Assembly: GCA_003224635.1 (NCBI GenBank)
Contig: QHZK01000079.1
Span: 1-12,895, forward strand
Length of the DNA: 12,895 nucleotides
Reading direction: 5' to 3'
Source: Acidobacteriota bacterium
GTDB lineage: Bacteria; Acidobacteriota; Terriglobia; UBA7540
The position numbers and the translations under genes are program-made. Every line of letters begins with the position of its first letter. Positions within the stretch are counted from its first letter, which is position 1. Positions 1 through 6,903 of this stretch are shown here, in pieces. The notes beneath the pieces were generated by a model. The model saw only the letters and a list, made by a program, of their open reading frames with translations, did no database searches and had not been told where the DNA came from.

Positions 1-2
1 CC

Positions 3-401
3 GCTTTGAACTGCGGCGCTGCCGTGAATGCACCTAGGAAAACGATTCTGGGATATGCTGTCGTCCGTTGGTCCACAGAGCTCCCTCTCCCGGACAATCA
101 GTCCGTCCGTACCGAGGAGTGGCGGGCTCCGGCGCTCGGCTGCTACCCACTGTACGACAGGTCCGAGATGGGCCCGAAGAGCGGTCCCTCTGCCTACAAT
201 GTGCGAGAAGTGCTGTTCGTGGTCGAGGGCGAACCGCCATCGGCGTTTTTCGAGGTAGCCTCAGACCTGACGGAGCGCTCCCCCTCCCAGGCGGATTTCG
301 AGTTTGAACGGTTTTTCCCTGGGCATCATTTATACCTCGAGGGCGGGGCCAGGGCCGACCGACGGTATTATGGAAGCCGGGCAGCAACGCCGAACAAGTA
401 G
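3..401 (+). CDS. Possible C-terminal fragment of an unrecognised protein (5' end outside window)
   Basis: The frame is open from the window edge to a TAG at 399-401, giving about 132 residues with no convincing internal start. From about codon 26 onward the third codon positions are mostly G or C, as in the confident genes here, and the residue mix (for example VREVLFVVEGEPPSAFF, then ADFEFERFFPGHHLYLEGG) is plausible for a folded protein. I recognise no family. The first 25 codons are less biased, and overlapping frames on both strands are also open, so this could be a chance frame in GC-rich DNA. No terminator with a T tract follows it. If it is not a gene, positions 1-622 hold only the inverted repeat at 507-532. 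Confidence 0.3.
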   Translation, partial: ALNCGAAVNAPRKTILGYAVVRWSTELPLPDNQSVRTEEWRAPALGCYPLYDRSEMGPKSGPSAYNVREVLFVVEGEPPSAFFEVASDLTERSPSQADFEFERFFPGHHLYLEGGARADRRYYGSRAATPNK

Positions 402-506
402 ATTCGTCGCGGTGCCACTACCCCTGACATCTGGATCGCCCCCCTTAGCCGCAGACACGGCACACCACGCCGCGTGTGTCCCCTAAGCAAGAGTCAACCG
501 GTCAGT

Positions 507-532
507 GCAGACCTCGCTTCTCAGAGGTCTGC
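507..532. repeat. Perfect 9-bp inverted repeat with 8-base loop
   Basis: GCAGACCTC at 507-515 is matched exactly by its reverse complement GAGGTCTGC at 524-532. The element lies in the spacer between the first fragment and the 3' end of the NYN gene, about 90 bases beyond that gene's stop. There is no T run on either side, so it is not a canonical intrinsic terminator; it could still act as a 3' stem or a protein site. Nothing else was recognised in 402-622. Confidence 0.5.
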
Positions 533-622
533 GGCTTGACACGGACCTGCGAAAGATCTGCGGCCGCTGCCAGGCGATGCTGCACCACGCATCGCAACCG
601 AAGACCGCCAATCCACTTTTCC

Positions 623-2143
623 TCAACTCTCATCAGCGACGTCGGTTTCCTTGGCCTTGCGGCGACCTCCGGTCTTCCGGGTCCCGCTTTTGGCGGCGCC
701 CCGCGCCCGGTGCTTTCGCGGCTTGCGTCCGGAGCGGGAGTCGCCCGGTGCCCCGGCAGGGGCTTCTTCGATCACGGAAGCGCCAGCTTCGGACAGAGGA
801 GCTTCGGGGTAACTTGCCTCGGCCGGAGCGGCGTCGCGGGCGGAGACAGGAAGCTCCTCAGTCAGCTCCGTAGATTCGCCTGCAGCAAGAGGCTCGGCTG
901 CGGCAGAGGCTTGGCCGGACCGCAAAGCGTCGGCGGAAGCCAGGGGTTCGGTGGCCTCGACCGCAGGGGGCGACGCAGGCCACGGTTCGACCGCAGCCGA
1001 AGTCGGCGTTGAGACCGAAAAGATTCGCCACACGCCCTTGCGGTCGCGCTGCAGCTTGATCAGGCCTTCACGCTGCGCCTGATGGAGCAGGTCCAGAATG
1101 CCCCGGAAACCGTGGCGGCGCTCATCGAAATTCTTGTCGAGCGAACGCATCCCCTGGCGGACCTGCCGCATATACAGCGGCCGGTTTGGGGCCTTTTCCG
1201 AAGCGGCGGCGACCGCCTGCCTCAGCAGATTCAGGGCCTCGGCGCTGGTCCCGGTCACTTCGGGTGGCGCGCTCGGCGGGGCGGGCGCCGCCTCCACACT
1301 TTCGGGCGCTGGCTCTGGTGTGGGCGCCGGCGCCGGGACTCTCCCATCGCCCTCCATCGGCTCGACCAGGTAGCCGCGGTCGGTCCGGCGCAGGCGCAAC
1401 AGGCGCTCCCGTTCCATCTTTTGCATGAACTCGAGAAACGATCCCGTGCCGTAGTCCCGCTCGCTGAATGTCGAATCCAGTTGCAGCAGGGTGCTCTTGA
1501 GCAAGCCAAGTTGCGGCGCCACGCCCCGGTCGGCCAGAATCTTGAGCGCGCGCTGGATGTTGGGCAGGGCTTCTGAAAGCGGACGCGTTTCGAGGGCGAC
1601 CCGCGCCGAGTGCTCCGCGCGGCGCCCTGAACGGGCCGGCCGCCCGCCATCTGCCGCCCGGCCGCCGTCCGCGCCCTTCAGCAGGTTCTCGTAGGCGATG
1701 AACTCCGTGCAATTGCGCTGCAGGATGTTGCTGGTGAACGACCGGCCGCCTACCACAAACACCTGCTTGTCATACTGCTTGAGCTTTTCGACCAGCGCGA
1801 TGAAGTCGCTGTCGCCTCCCACAATGGCAAAGCCGGTGATGTGGTGGCGGGTGAAAGCCATCTCGAGCGCGTCGAGCGCCAGGTTGATGTCCGCGCCGTT
1901 CTTGTCGCCGCGCGGCGTCACGTTGCGCTGTACCATGTGGACGGCGTGCTGGGTCATCTGGCGGCTCTGGTCGCCGGCGCGAGGCCAGTCGCCGTAGGCC
2001 ACTTTGGTAACCACCTCGCCCCGCTCCTTCAGCGCCTCGAGCACCAAAGACACGTCAAAGTCTTTGGCCAGCGTATCCTTGACGCCGATCTGGATGTTGT
2101 CGAAATCGATAAACACAGCGAGCTTTAAGCGTTCTTCAGCCAT
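623..2143 (-). CDS. NYN-domain putative ribonuclease with two OST-HTH/LOTUS-like domains
   Basis: The 506-residue protein starts at an ATG preceded on the minus strand by GGGGAAAGAAGG, a good ribosome site. Residues 6-155 are a NYN (LabA/PIN-like) nuclease domain. FIDFDN places acidic residues D13 and D15, NGADINLALD gives D85 and D91, and VGGDSDF gives D111 and D113; these match the metal-binding acid set of the family. Residues about 187-262 and 301-376 each look like an OST-HTH/LOTUS winged-helix module, with the recurring pattern of a helix, a leucine-rich stretch, F..R..G and a final basic beta hairpin. Pro/Ala/Glu-rich linkers separate the parts, and the last 40 residues are strongly basic (Lys/Arg/Gly-rich), suiting nucleic-acid binding. 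By family knowledge this would be a cytoplasmic RNA-binding endoribonuclease; the substrate is unknown. It may be transcribed behind the isomerase gene 153 bases upstream. Confidence 0.88.
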   Translation of the reverse strand: MAEERLKLAVFIDFDNIQIGVKDTLAKDFDVSLVLEALKERGEVVTKVAYGDWPRAGDQSRQMTQHAVHMVQRNVTPRGDKNGADINLALDALEMAFTRHHITGFAIVGGDSDFIALVEKLKQYDKQVFVVGGRSFTSNILQRNCTEFIAYENLLKGADGGRAADGGRPARSGRRAEHSARVALETRPLSEALPNIQRALKILADRGVAPQLGLLKSTLLQLDSTFSERDYGTGSFLEFMQKMERERLLRLRRTDRGYLVEPMEGDGRVPAPAPTPEPAPESVEAAPAPPSAPPEVTGTSAEALNLLRQAVAAASEKAPNRPLYMRQVRQGMRSLDKNFDERRHGFRGILDLLHQAQREGLIKLQRDRKGVWRIFSVSTPTSAAVEPWPASPPAVEATEPLASADALRSGQASAAAEPLAAGESTELTEELPVSARDAAPAEASYPEAPLSEAGASVIEEAPAGAPGDSRSGRKPRKHRARGAAKSGTRKTGGRRKAKETDVADES

Positions 2144-2274
2144 GTTGCCTTCTTTCCCCTGGTCGAGCTTGATCCGCAGCGACGATTGTCAGCGCGCCCG
2201 ACGGGCATCGACGCCTTCCTGGGTATCATCATACTCCACATCAGCCATCGGCGCCCCCCCGCCGTACGAACTGT

Positions 2275-2286
2275 CTCGGGCCCGAG
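2275..2286. repeat. 12-bp perfect palindrome in the isomerase-NYN spacer
   Basis: CTCGGGCCCGAG reads the same on both strands. It lies 10 bases past the stop of the isomerase gene and upstream of the NYN gene. It has no loop and no T tract, so a terminator role is doubtful; chance in GC-rich DNA is possible. Confidence 0.3.
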
Positions 2287-2296
2287 GCTGCAAAGA

Positions 2297-3259
2297 CTAT
2301 GCCAGGTACTTCAGACTGGTGTCGATCAGCCTCTGTGTTCCCTCGTACGGGCTGCCCTGGCCTTCAAACTCCATCGAGCAGTATCCTCGGTAGCCGCTGG
2401 CCTTGAGAATCCCGAACGTCTTGGCAAGATCCACCCGGACGACTTTGCCGTTGTCTACCTCCGAGTCTTTGACATGACAGATATTATAGGCGCGCTTGAA
2501 CAGGGCAGTGACGGCGTCGTAATCGAATTGCTCGTTGCCGCTCAGCATGGAGTTGCAGAAGTCGGGCAGGGCGTGCAGCCAGGGGTGGTTCGCTTTGTCG
2601 ATGACTCTCACCAGGAAAAAAGCGTCCTCGCTCACGAGGTCGTCATTCTCGAGGTTGATGACCACGTTTTTCTCGGCCCCGTAGTCGGCCAGCCGCGTCA
2701 GGCTTTGTGCCGTTCGATCGACATCGGGCTTCGCGTTTGCGGCGCCCGCAACATGGATGCGAATGCTAGGCGAGCCGAGAGCCACGGCGACCTCCATCCA
2801 CTTTTTGCCGTAGTCCACCGCCATCTGGCGCTTGGCCGCGTCGGGGTCATAGAAACTGTACCGGCCGCCCACCGGAATATTAATGACGCGCGCGCCCGCT
2901 TGCTCCACGGCCGCGCGGAACTCGCCGAGGTAGGCCGCCTCCGTCGAACGGAAGTGATCGCTCAGGGGCTCGATCTGGCGCACGTTGAATTTCTGGACGA
3001 CCATCGCGGCGAAGTCTTTGAGGTCTATTCCAGGTTGCTTCGGGTCGCGCGCCCAGCGGTTTGAGGGACTTTCGATGATGGCGCGAAACGGCCAGGAGGC
3101 CACGGCGAGCCGGGCGCGCGGCTCGACGGGAAAATTGATGTGGGGCTCGGAAAAGAATGGACCGGCGCCCACCGCCTCCGGCGCCACGCCGTTTAAGGCC
3201 GCAGTGGCAGCTACGGCTGAGGACGCCATTAGAAACTTGCGGCGGGAGCGCCAGGGCAT
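2297..3259 (-). CDS. Tat-exported sugar phosphate isomerase/epimerase-like TIM-barrel protein
   Basis: The chosen ATG gives 320 residues and has AAAGGAG five bases upstream (plus-strand 3265-3271); a longer reading frame to 3502 has no such site and would bury the signal. The N-terminus has a twin-arginine motif SRRKFLM (residues 5-11), a hydrophobic Ala-rich stretch (11-22) and a likely cleavage near AVGAG, so export by Tat is expected. The mature part fits the AP-endonuclease-2/xylose-isomerase-like TIM barrel: ASWPFRA at 54-60, and likely metal ligands in INLENDD (E204), LPDFCN (D233), CHVKD (H262) and SMEFEG (E297). The family includes sugar isomerases and epimerases; the substrate cannot be told from sequence. 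It is divergent from the hydrolase gene, with 181 bases between starts. Confidence 0.85.
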   Translation of the reverse strand: MPWRSRRKFLMASSAVAATAALNGVAPEAVGAGPFFSEPHINFPVEPRARLAVASWPFRAIIESPSNRWARDPKQPGIDLKDFAAMVVQKFNVRQIEPLSDHFRSTEAAYLGEFRAAVEQAGARVINIPVGGRYSFYDPDAAKRQMAVDYGKKWMEVAVALGSPSIRIHVAGAANAKPDVDRTAQSLTRLADYGAEKNVVINLENDDLVSEDAFFLVRVIDKANHPWLHALPDFCNSMLSGNEQFDYDAVTALFKRAYNICHVKDSEVDNGKVVRVDLAKTFGILKASGYRGYCSMEFEGQGSPYEGTQRLIDTSLKYLA

Positions 3260-3345
3260 TTCCACTCCTTTGCTCGACGGCGGGAGACCAGGCCCCAAGC
3301 CGAGACGATACCACATCCCGCTCGGCCCGGACTCGGAGTTTTCAC

Positions 3346-3375
3346 TTTTCCGATTCCCGTCGCCTGCCTTATAAT
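3346..3375 (+). promoter_or_regulatory. Candidate sigma-70-type promoter for the MBL-fold hydrolase
   Basis: A perfect TATAAT -10 box lies at 3370-3375. The -35 region is poor: TTTTCC at 3346-3351 with 18-base spacing. A start of transcription near 3382 would leave a leader of about 60 bases before the TTG codon. The exact -10 in otherwise GC-rich DNA is the main support. Confidence 0.45.
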
Positions 3376-3440
3376 GCGTGCGAGTTTGACCTGAGGCTGA
3401 GTGCGACCGTCGAGCTCGGCCCGAGTGCGGGGAGTGTTTC

Positions 3441-4286
3441 TTGAGCGTACGGATTTGCGTGCTGGGCAGCGGCAGTCGAGGTAACTCCACCTGGGTTCGC
3501 ACGGAGAAGACGCGCTTGCTGGTGGACGCGGGCTTTGGCCGGAAAGCGGCCGCGGCTCGCTTGAGTGTGGCAGACGAGCGTCTCGATGGCTGTGACGCTA
3601 TTCTCGTCTCCCACGAGCATCAGGACCACATCAGCGGCTTGCGCTCGCTGGCGCTGCGGCTGAAAGTCCCCATCTACATCTCGGCCGCTACCCGCGACGC
3701 GATCCGGTGGGACCCGCGCATCACCGCTTTCGAAGCGTTCACGGCGGGCGAGACGTTCACCATCGGGGACGTGGAAATCCATCCCTTCTCGGTGCCTCAC
3801 GATGCGGCGGACCCCGTAGCCTTCACGTTCGAAGCGGAGGGCATCCGGGTGGGCGTGGTTACCGACCTGGGCTACATCCCCGAGGTGGTCAAGCAGCGCG
3901 TGCGCGGCTGCCACTGCCTGGTGTTCGAGTCGAACCACGATCTGGACATGCTGAAGGTCGGCCCCTACCCTTGGTTCGTGAAGCAGCGGGTGATGAGCCG
4001 GCACGGGCACCTTTCGAACTACGCCACCGCCGCGTTCTTGGGCGAGGACTACGACGGCGCCGCGCAAGTGCTGGTGCTGGCTCACCTGAGCGAGACCAAT
4101 AACCACCCGGAAATCGTCCGGCTCAGCGCCACCGAGGCGCTCACCCGCCGCGCTGCCGGCGCTTTCGAGTTTGACATCCGCCGCGACGTCGGGCCCCAAG
4201 GCCAGGCCAACCTCCGGGCCAAGGGCTACAGGTCGGAATTGTATCTCGCCGGCCAGGACGTACCCACGCCACTGTTCCAGTTCTAG
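3441..4286 (+). CDS. Metallo-beta-lactamase-fold hydrolase, WalJ/YycJ-like
   Basis: The 281-residue protein starts at TTG; GCGGGGAG lies about 7 bases upstream and the next in-frame ATG would remove conserved motifs. The opening ICVLGSGSRGNST and LLVDAGFGRK are typical of the YycJ/WalJ subgroup. The zinc motif SHEHQDH (H58, H60, D62, H63) is intact, with further metal or active-site residues at VPHDA (H120), VTDLG (D142) and RHGHLSN (H188); ESNHD at 163-167 and LAHLSETNN at 213-221 also fit the subgroup. Length is normal. Relatives are cytoplasmic and in Firmicutes are tied to the WalRK system and to DNA repair exonuclease activity; no WalRK genes are nearby, so only a general phosphoesterase or nuclease role is inferred. 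Confidence 0.9.
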   Translation: MSVRICVLGSGSRGNSTWVRTEKTRLLVDAGFGRKAAAARLSVADERLDGCDAILVSHEHQDHISGLRSLALRLKVPIYISAATRDAIRWDPRITAFEAFTAGETFTIGDVEIHPFSVPHDAADPVAFTFEAEGIRVGVVTDLGYIPEVVKQRVRGCHCLVFESNHDLDMLKVGPYPWFVKQRVMSRHGHLSNYATAAFLGEDYDGAAQVLVLAHLSETNNHPEIVRLSATEALTRRAAGAFEFDIRRDVGPQGQANLRAKGYRSELYLAGQDVPTPLFQF

Positions 4287-4321
4287 CCCAGCCAGGGTCA
4301 CGCTGGGGCGTGTGGCGCCCC
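4286..4321 (+). terminator. Two overlapping hairpins after the hydrolase stop codon
   Basis: CCCAGC (4287-4292) pairs with GCTGGG (4302-4307), and GGGGCG (4305-4310) pairs with CGCCCC (4316-4321). The two stems share bases and exclude each other. They begin directly at the stop codon. No T tract follows, so this is only a candidate 3' structure or weak terminator. Confidence 0.35.
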
Positions 4322-4374
4322 GGTCACATATCACCTCCACCTCATCCACCTCACGTCGTCCGAAATTAGAGATT

Positions 4375-4409
4375 GCAAATCGGTAATCCAAAATCCAAAA
4401 TCTAAAATC
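4375..4409 (+). repeat. Five heptanucleotide repeats abutting the purB start
   Basis: Five consecutive 7-base units end in ATC or AATC: GCAAATC, GGTAATC, CAAAATC, CAAAATC, TAAAATC. The array stops two bases before the purB ATG and occupies the place where a ribosome site would lie; none is visible. A separate CACCTC unit occurs three times at 4332-4352. The A/T-rich composition differs sharply from the flanking genes. Confidence 0.8.
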
Positions 4410-4411
4410 CT

Positions 4412-5761
4412 ATGATCCCCCGCTACACGCGCCCGGAGATGGGCCGCATCTGGAGTGACGAAAATAAATTCCGCCAATGGCTCGAGGTGGAGATTGCGAC
4501 CGCCGAAGCGGAGGCGGAAGCGGGCCTGATTCCTCGGAGCGCGTCCCGCGCCATCCGCCGCAGGGGGCGCTTCAGCGTGGCGCGCATTCTCGAAATCGAG
4601 AAGAAGGTGAAGCACGACGTGATCGCCTTCACCACGAGCGTGGCGGAGAATATCGGCCGCGAGGGGAGATACCTCCACTACGGACTGACCTCGAACGACG
4701 TGGTCGACACGGCGCAGGCACTGCAGGTCCGCGAAGCTTCGGCGCTGCTGCTCGCCGGACTCGCGCGCCTGGGCCAGGCGCTCAAAAAGCGCGCCTTCGA
4801 GTTCAAGCATGCGCCGATGGTCGGCCGGACGCACGGTATCCACGCCGAGCCCGTTACGTTCGGCTGGAAGCTGGCCATCTGGTACGCGGAGAACCAGCGG
4901 AATACGGAGCGGCTCAAGTACGCCGCCGACCAGATGCGCGTCGGCAAGATTTCCGGGGCCGTGGGCAGTTACGCCCACCTGAGCCCGGCGCTCGAACGGA
5001 AAATCTGCGCCAAGCTGGGCTTGCAGCCCGCGCCCATCTCTTCCCAGGTGATCCAGCGCGACCGGCACGCCTTTTATCTGGCGACCCTGGCGGTGGTGGC
5101 GAGCTCGCTCGAGAAGATCGCGCTCGAAGTCCGCAACCTCCAGCGCACCGAAGTGCGCGAGGTGGAGGAGTACTTCGCCGCCGACCAGAAGGGATCGTCC
5201 GCCATGCCTCACAAGCGCAACCCCGTCACGGCGGAGCAGATCTGCGGGCTGGCGCGCGTGGTTCGCGCCAACGCCCAGGCGGCACTCGAAAACGTGGCGC
5301 TCTGGCACGAGCGCGACATCTCGCACTCCTCAGTCGAACGCGTGGTCCTGCCCGACTCGACCATCCTCCTCGACTACATGCTCGATAAGACGGCGAAGCT
5401 GGTGGAGACATTGCTCGTGTATCCGGAGCGGATGCGGGAGAACCTCGACCTGCTTAGGGGGCTGATTTTTTCGGGGCAACTGCTGCTCGATCTGGTTGAG
5501 AAGGGCGCGGCGCGCGAAGACGCCTACCGCTGGGTGCAGCAGAACGCCATGCGGGTGTGGCGCACACGCGAAGACTTCCGCGCCCTGGTCGAGCGCGACC
5601 CGAACGTCCGGAAGCACCTCAAGCCGCGCGAAATCGGCCGCGCCTTCTCAGTCGAGCGCCAGCTCCGGCACGTCGATACGGTGTTTCGTCGGGTGTTCGG
5701 GAAGTCTCGAGCGAAGTTCCCTACTGAAAGATCTTCCCCAAGCGGCGCTGCGCGAGGCTGA
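4412..5761 (+). CDS. purB: Adenylosuccinate lyase
   Basis: This 449-residue enzyme of the fumarase/aspartase superfamily cleaves SAICAR to AICAR and adenylosuccinate to AMP, both releasing fumarate, in cytoplasmic purine synthesis. The N-terminus MIPRYTRPEMGRIWSDE is characteristic of PurB. The conserved regions are all present: H68 in KKVKHDVIAF, LTSNDVVDTA at 92-101, GRTHGIHAEP at 138-147, and the superfamily signature SSAMPHKRNP at 262-271 on the mobile catalytic loop. Length is close to the usual 430-ish residues; the last 15 or so residues, rich in Ser/Pro/Arg, look like a nonconserved tail. The start is fixed by homology, since only AT-rich heptad repeats and no Shine-Dalgarno precede it. 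UbiA follows 63 bases downstream on the same strand, with a 6-bp hairpin (5800-5814) between them. Confidence 0.97.
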   Translation: MIPRYTRPEMGRIWSDENKFRQWLEVEIATAEAEAEAGLIPRSASRAIRRRGRFSVARILEIEKKVKHDVIAFTTSVAENIGREGRYLHYGLTSNDVVDTAQALQVREASALLLAGLARLGQALKKRAFEFKHAPMVGRTHGIHAEPVTFGWKLAIWYAENQRNTERLKYAADQMRVGKISGAVGSYAHLSPALERKICAKLGLQPAPISSQVIQRDRHAFYLATLAVVASSLEKIALEVRNLQRTEVREVEEYFAADQKGSSAMPHKRNPVTAEQICGLARVVRANAQAALENVALWHERDISHSSVERVVLPDSTILLDYMLDKTAKLVETLLVYPERMRENLDLLRGLIFSGQLLLDLVEKGAAREDAYRWVQQNAMRVWRTREDFRALVERDPNVRKHLKPREIGRAFSVERQLRHVDTVFRRVFGKSRAKFPTERSSPSGAARG

Positions 5762-5824
5762 AGCGGATCACATGCGTGGTAAACTCCGTTGAGTCGTCAT
5801 GTCGCCTTGCGACACCGCAAAGCT

Positions 5825-6718
5825 ATGCCTTCCTTGCGCCTCTACTGGACCTTTGCGCGTCCGTTCACGCTGGTCCCGCCGATGGTTGGCATATTTTCCG
5901 GCTCCCTGATTGGTTACGGGGCCTCGCACGCGCCGTTTCGCGTGCTCCACGTCGGGCTGGCGGTGGGGGCGGCGGCGGTGCTGAACGCGGCGTCGAACGG
6001 CCTCAACCAGATTTGCGATCTCGAGAACGACCGCATCAACAAGCCTCACCGTCCGTTGCCTTCGGGGAAGATGACGCTCGGGCGGGCCTGGGCGTTTGTC
6101 GCTGTCACTTACGCGGCGGCACTCGTGATGGTCGCGGCCGTGAACCGCGAGACGTTTGCGATTTACGCGATCGCGGCGCTCGCCACGGTGGCCTATTCGG
6201 CGCCACCCGTTCGCTTGAAGCGGCATCCCGTGGGCTCGAACCTGATCATCGCCCTGATTCGCGGCGCGCTGCTCAAGGTGGCGGGCTGGGCCGCGGTTTC
6301 GACCGTGCTGGCGTCGGTCGAGCCGTGGTACATTGGCTCGATCTATTTCGTGTTCTTGCTGGGCGCGACCACCACCAAGGACTTTGCCGATATCGAAGGC
6401 GACCGCGCCGCCGGCTGCATCACACTGCCCGTGAGGTTCGGGGCCGCGTGGAGCGCGCGCGCCATCAGCCCGTCGTTCATCGCGCCCTGGCTGCTGATGG
6501 CCCTTGGGTCGTACGCCGGAACCCTGAGCGGGAATCACGCGGCTATCTCGGCCTTGAGCGTTGCGATGCTGGTCTGGGGCGCGTATGTGATCTATCTGAT
6601 GAACAGCGACCCCTACCGGCTGGTAACCGAGGGTGAGAATCATCCCGCCTGGCATCACATGTACTGGATGATGATGGTCGGTCACCTGGGACTCGCCGCA
6701 GCCTATTTGATACATTGA
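5825..6718 (+). CDS. UbiA-family prenyltransferase (HPT/chlorophyll-synthase-like)
   Basis: An integral membrane enzyme expected to transfer a prenyl group from a prenyl diphosphate to an acceptor. The ATG chosen gives MPSLRLYWTFARPFTLVPP, the usual family start, and 297 residues; a TTG at 5789 is possible but adds an unconserved leader. The first Asp-rich motif is NQICDLENDRINKPHRPLPS (N61, D65, D69) and the second is KDFADIEGDRAAG (D186, D189, D193), both intact for magnesium-diphosphate binding. YSAPPVRLKR at 124-133 is also typical. About eight or nine hydrophobic segments are visible. The NQ-type first motif and the KD..DIEGD second motif recall homogentisate prenyltransferases and chlorophyll synthase more than UbiA or MenA themselves; acceptor and chain length are unknown. 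The next two genes, on the same strand, look like prenyl alcohol enzymes, which supports a prenyl-transfer role with recycled substrate. Confidence 0.9.
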   Translation: MPSLRLYWTFARPFTLVPPMVGIFSGSLIGYGASHAPFRVLHVGLAVGAAAVLNAASNGLNQICDLENDRINKPHRPLPSGKMTLGRAWAFVAVTYAAALVMVAAVNRETFAIYAIAALATVAYSAPPVRLKRHPVGSNLIIALIRGALLKVAGWAAVSTVLASVEPWYIGSIYFVFLLGATTTKDFADIEGDRAAGCITLPVRFGAAWSARAISPSFIAPWLLMALGSYAGTLSGNHAAISALSVAMLVWGAYVIYLMNSDPYRLVTEGENHPAWHHMYWMMMVGHLGLAAAYLIH

Positions 6719-6901
6719 ATTGAATTGAGCCATTGAGTCATTGAACCATTGAAAAGCCATCAGTTTTCAGCTTTCAGCAGTCCGCAACTAAGACCGACCC
6801 ACCTTGCTGATGGCTGATAGCTGACGGCTGATGACTGATAGCTGATAGCTCGTGCCCGTTGATTCGATGAATCAATGACTCAATGATCCGATCACTCAAT
6901 A
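6713..6901. repeat. Nested inverted repeat made of 8-base and 7-base tandem units
   Basis: The UbiA-SDR spacer is almost wholly repetitive. Outer left: octads CCATTGAG, TCATTGAA, CCATTGAA (6730-6753). Outer right: AATCAATG, ACTCAATG, then ACTCAATA (6870-6901). CATTGAGTCATTGA (6731-6744) is the exact reverse complement of TCAATGACTCAATG (6872-6885). Inner left: heptads TCAGTTT, TCAGCTT, TCAGCAG (6760-6780). Inner right: six heptads of GCTGATA type (6806-6847), complementary to the inner left set. The whole can fold as a long imperfect hairpin. It begins at the UbiA stop codon and runs up to the SDR start. Confidence 0.85.
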
Positions 6902-6903
6902 GA

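Noticed and set aside
536..564. TTGACA at 536-541 as a promoter -35 box
   Set aside because: No acceptable -10 box lies at 16-18 bases (TGCGGC at 17), and no plus-strand gene follows.
2186..3064. 292-residue plus-strand frame opposite the isomerase
   Set aside because: It is antisense to clear TIM-barrel motifs, has no ribosome site and no recognisable domain.
3305..3313. TGGTATCGT on the minus strand as an extended -10 for the isomerase
   Set aside because: The -10 is weak and the -35 position reads AGTCCG; too little support to list.
3260..3502. Longer N-terminus for the isomerase (start at 3502)
   Set aside because: It would place the Tat motif about 85 residues inside the protein and overlap the hydrolase start; the ATG at 3259 has a strong ribosome site.
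3369..4391. 340-residue minus-strand frame opposite the hydrolase
   Set aside because: It covers a gene with intact zinc motifs and runs through the AT-rich heptads and both spacers; composition is that of a shadow frame.
5768..6760. 330-residue minus-strand frame opposite UbiA
   Set aside because: It consists mostly of Arg/His/Gly-rich sequence typical of an antisense frame and begins inside the repeat spacer.
6713..6901. CRISPR-like array in the UbiA-SDR spacer
   Set aside because: Units are contiguous 7- and 8-mers without spacers of constant length, and no cas gene is present.
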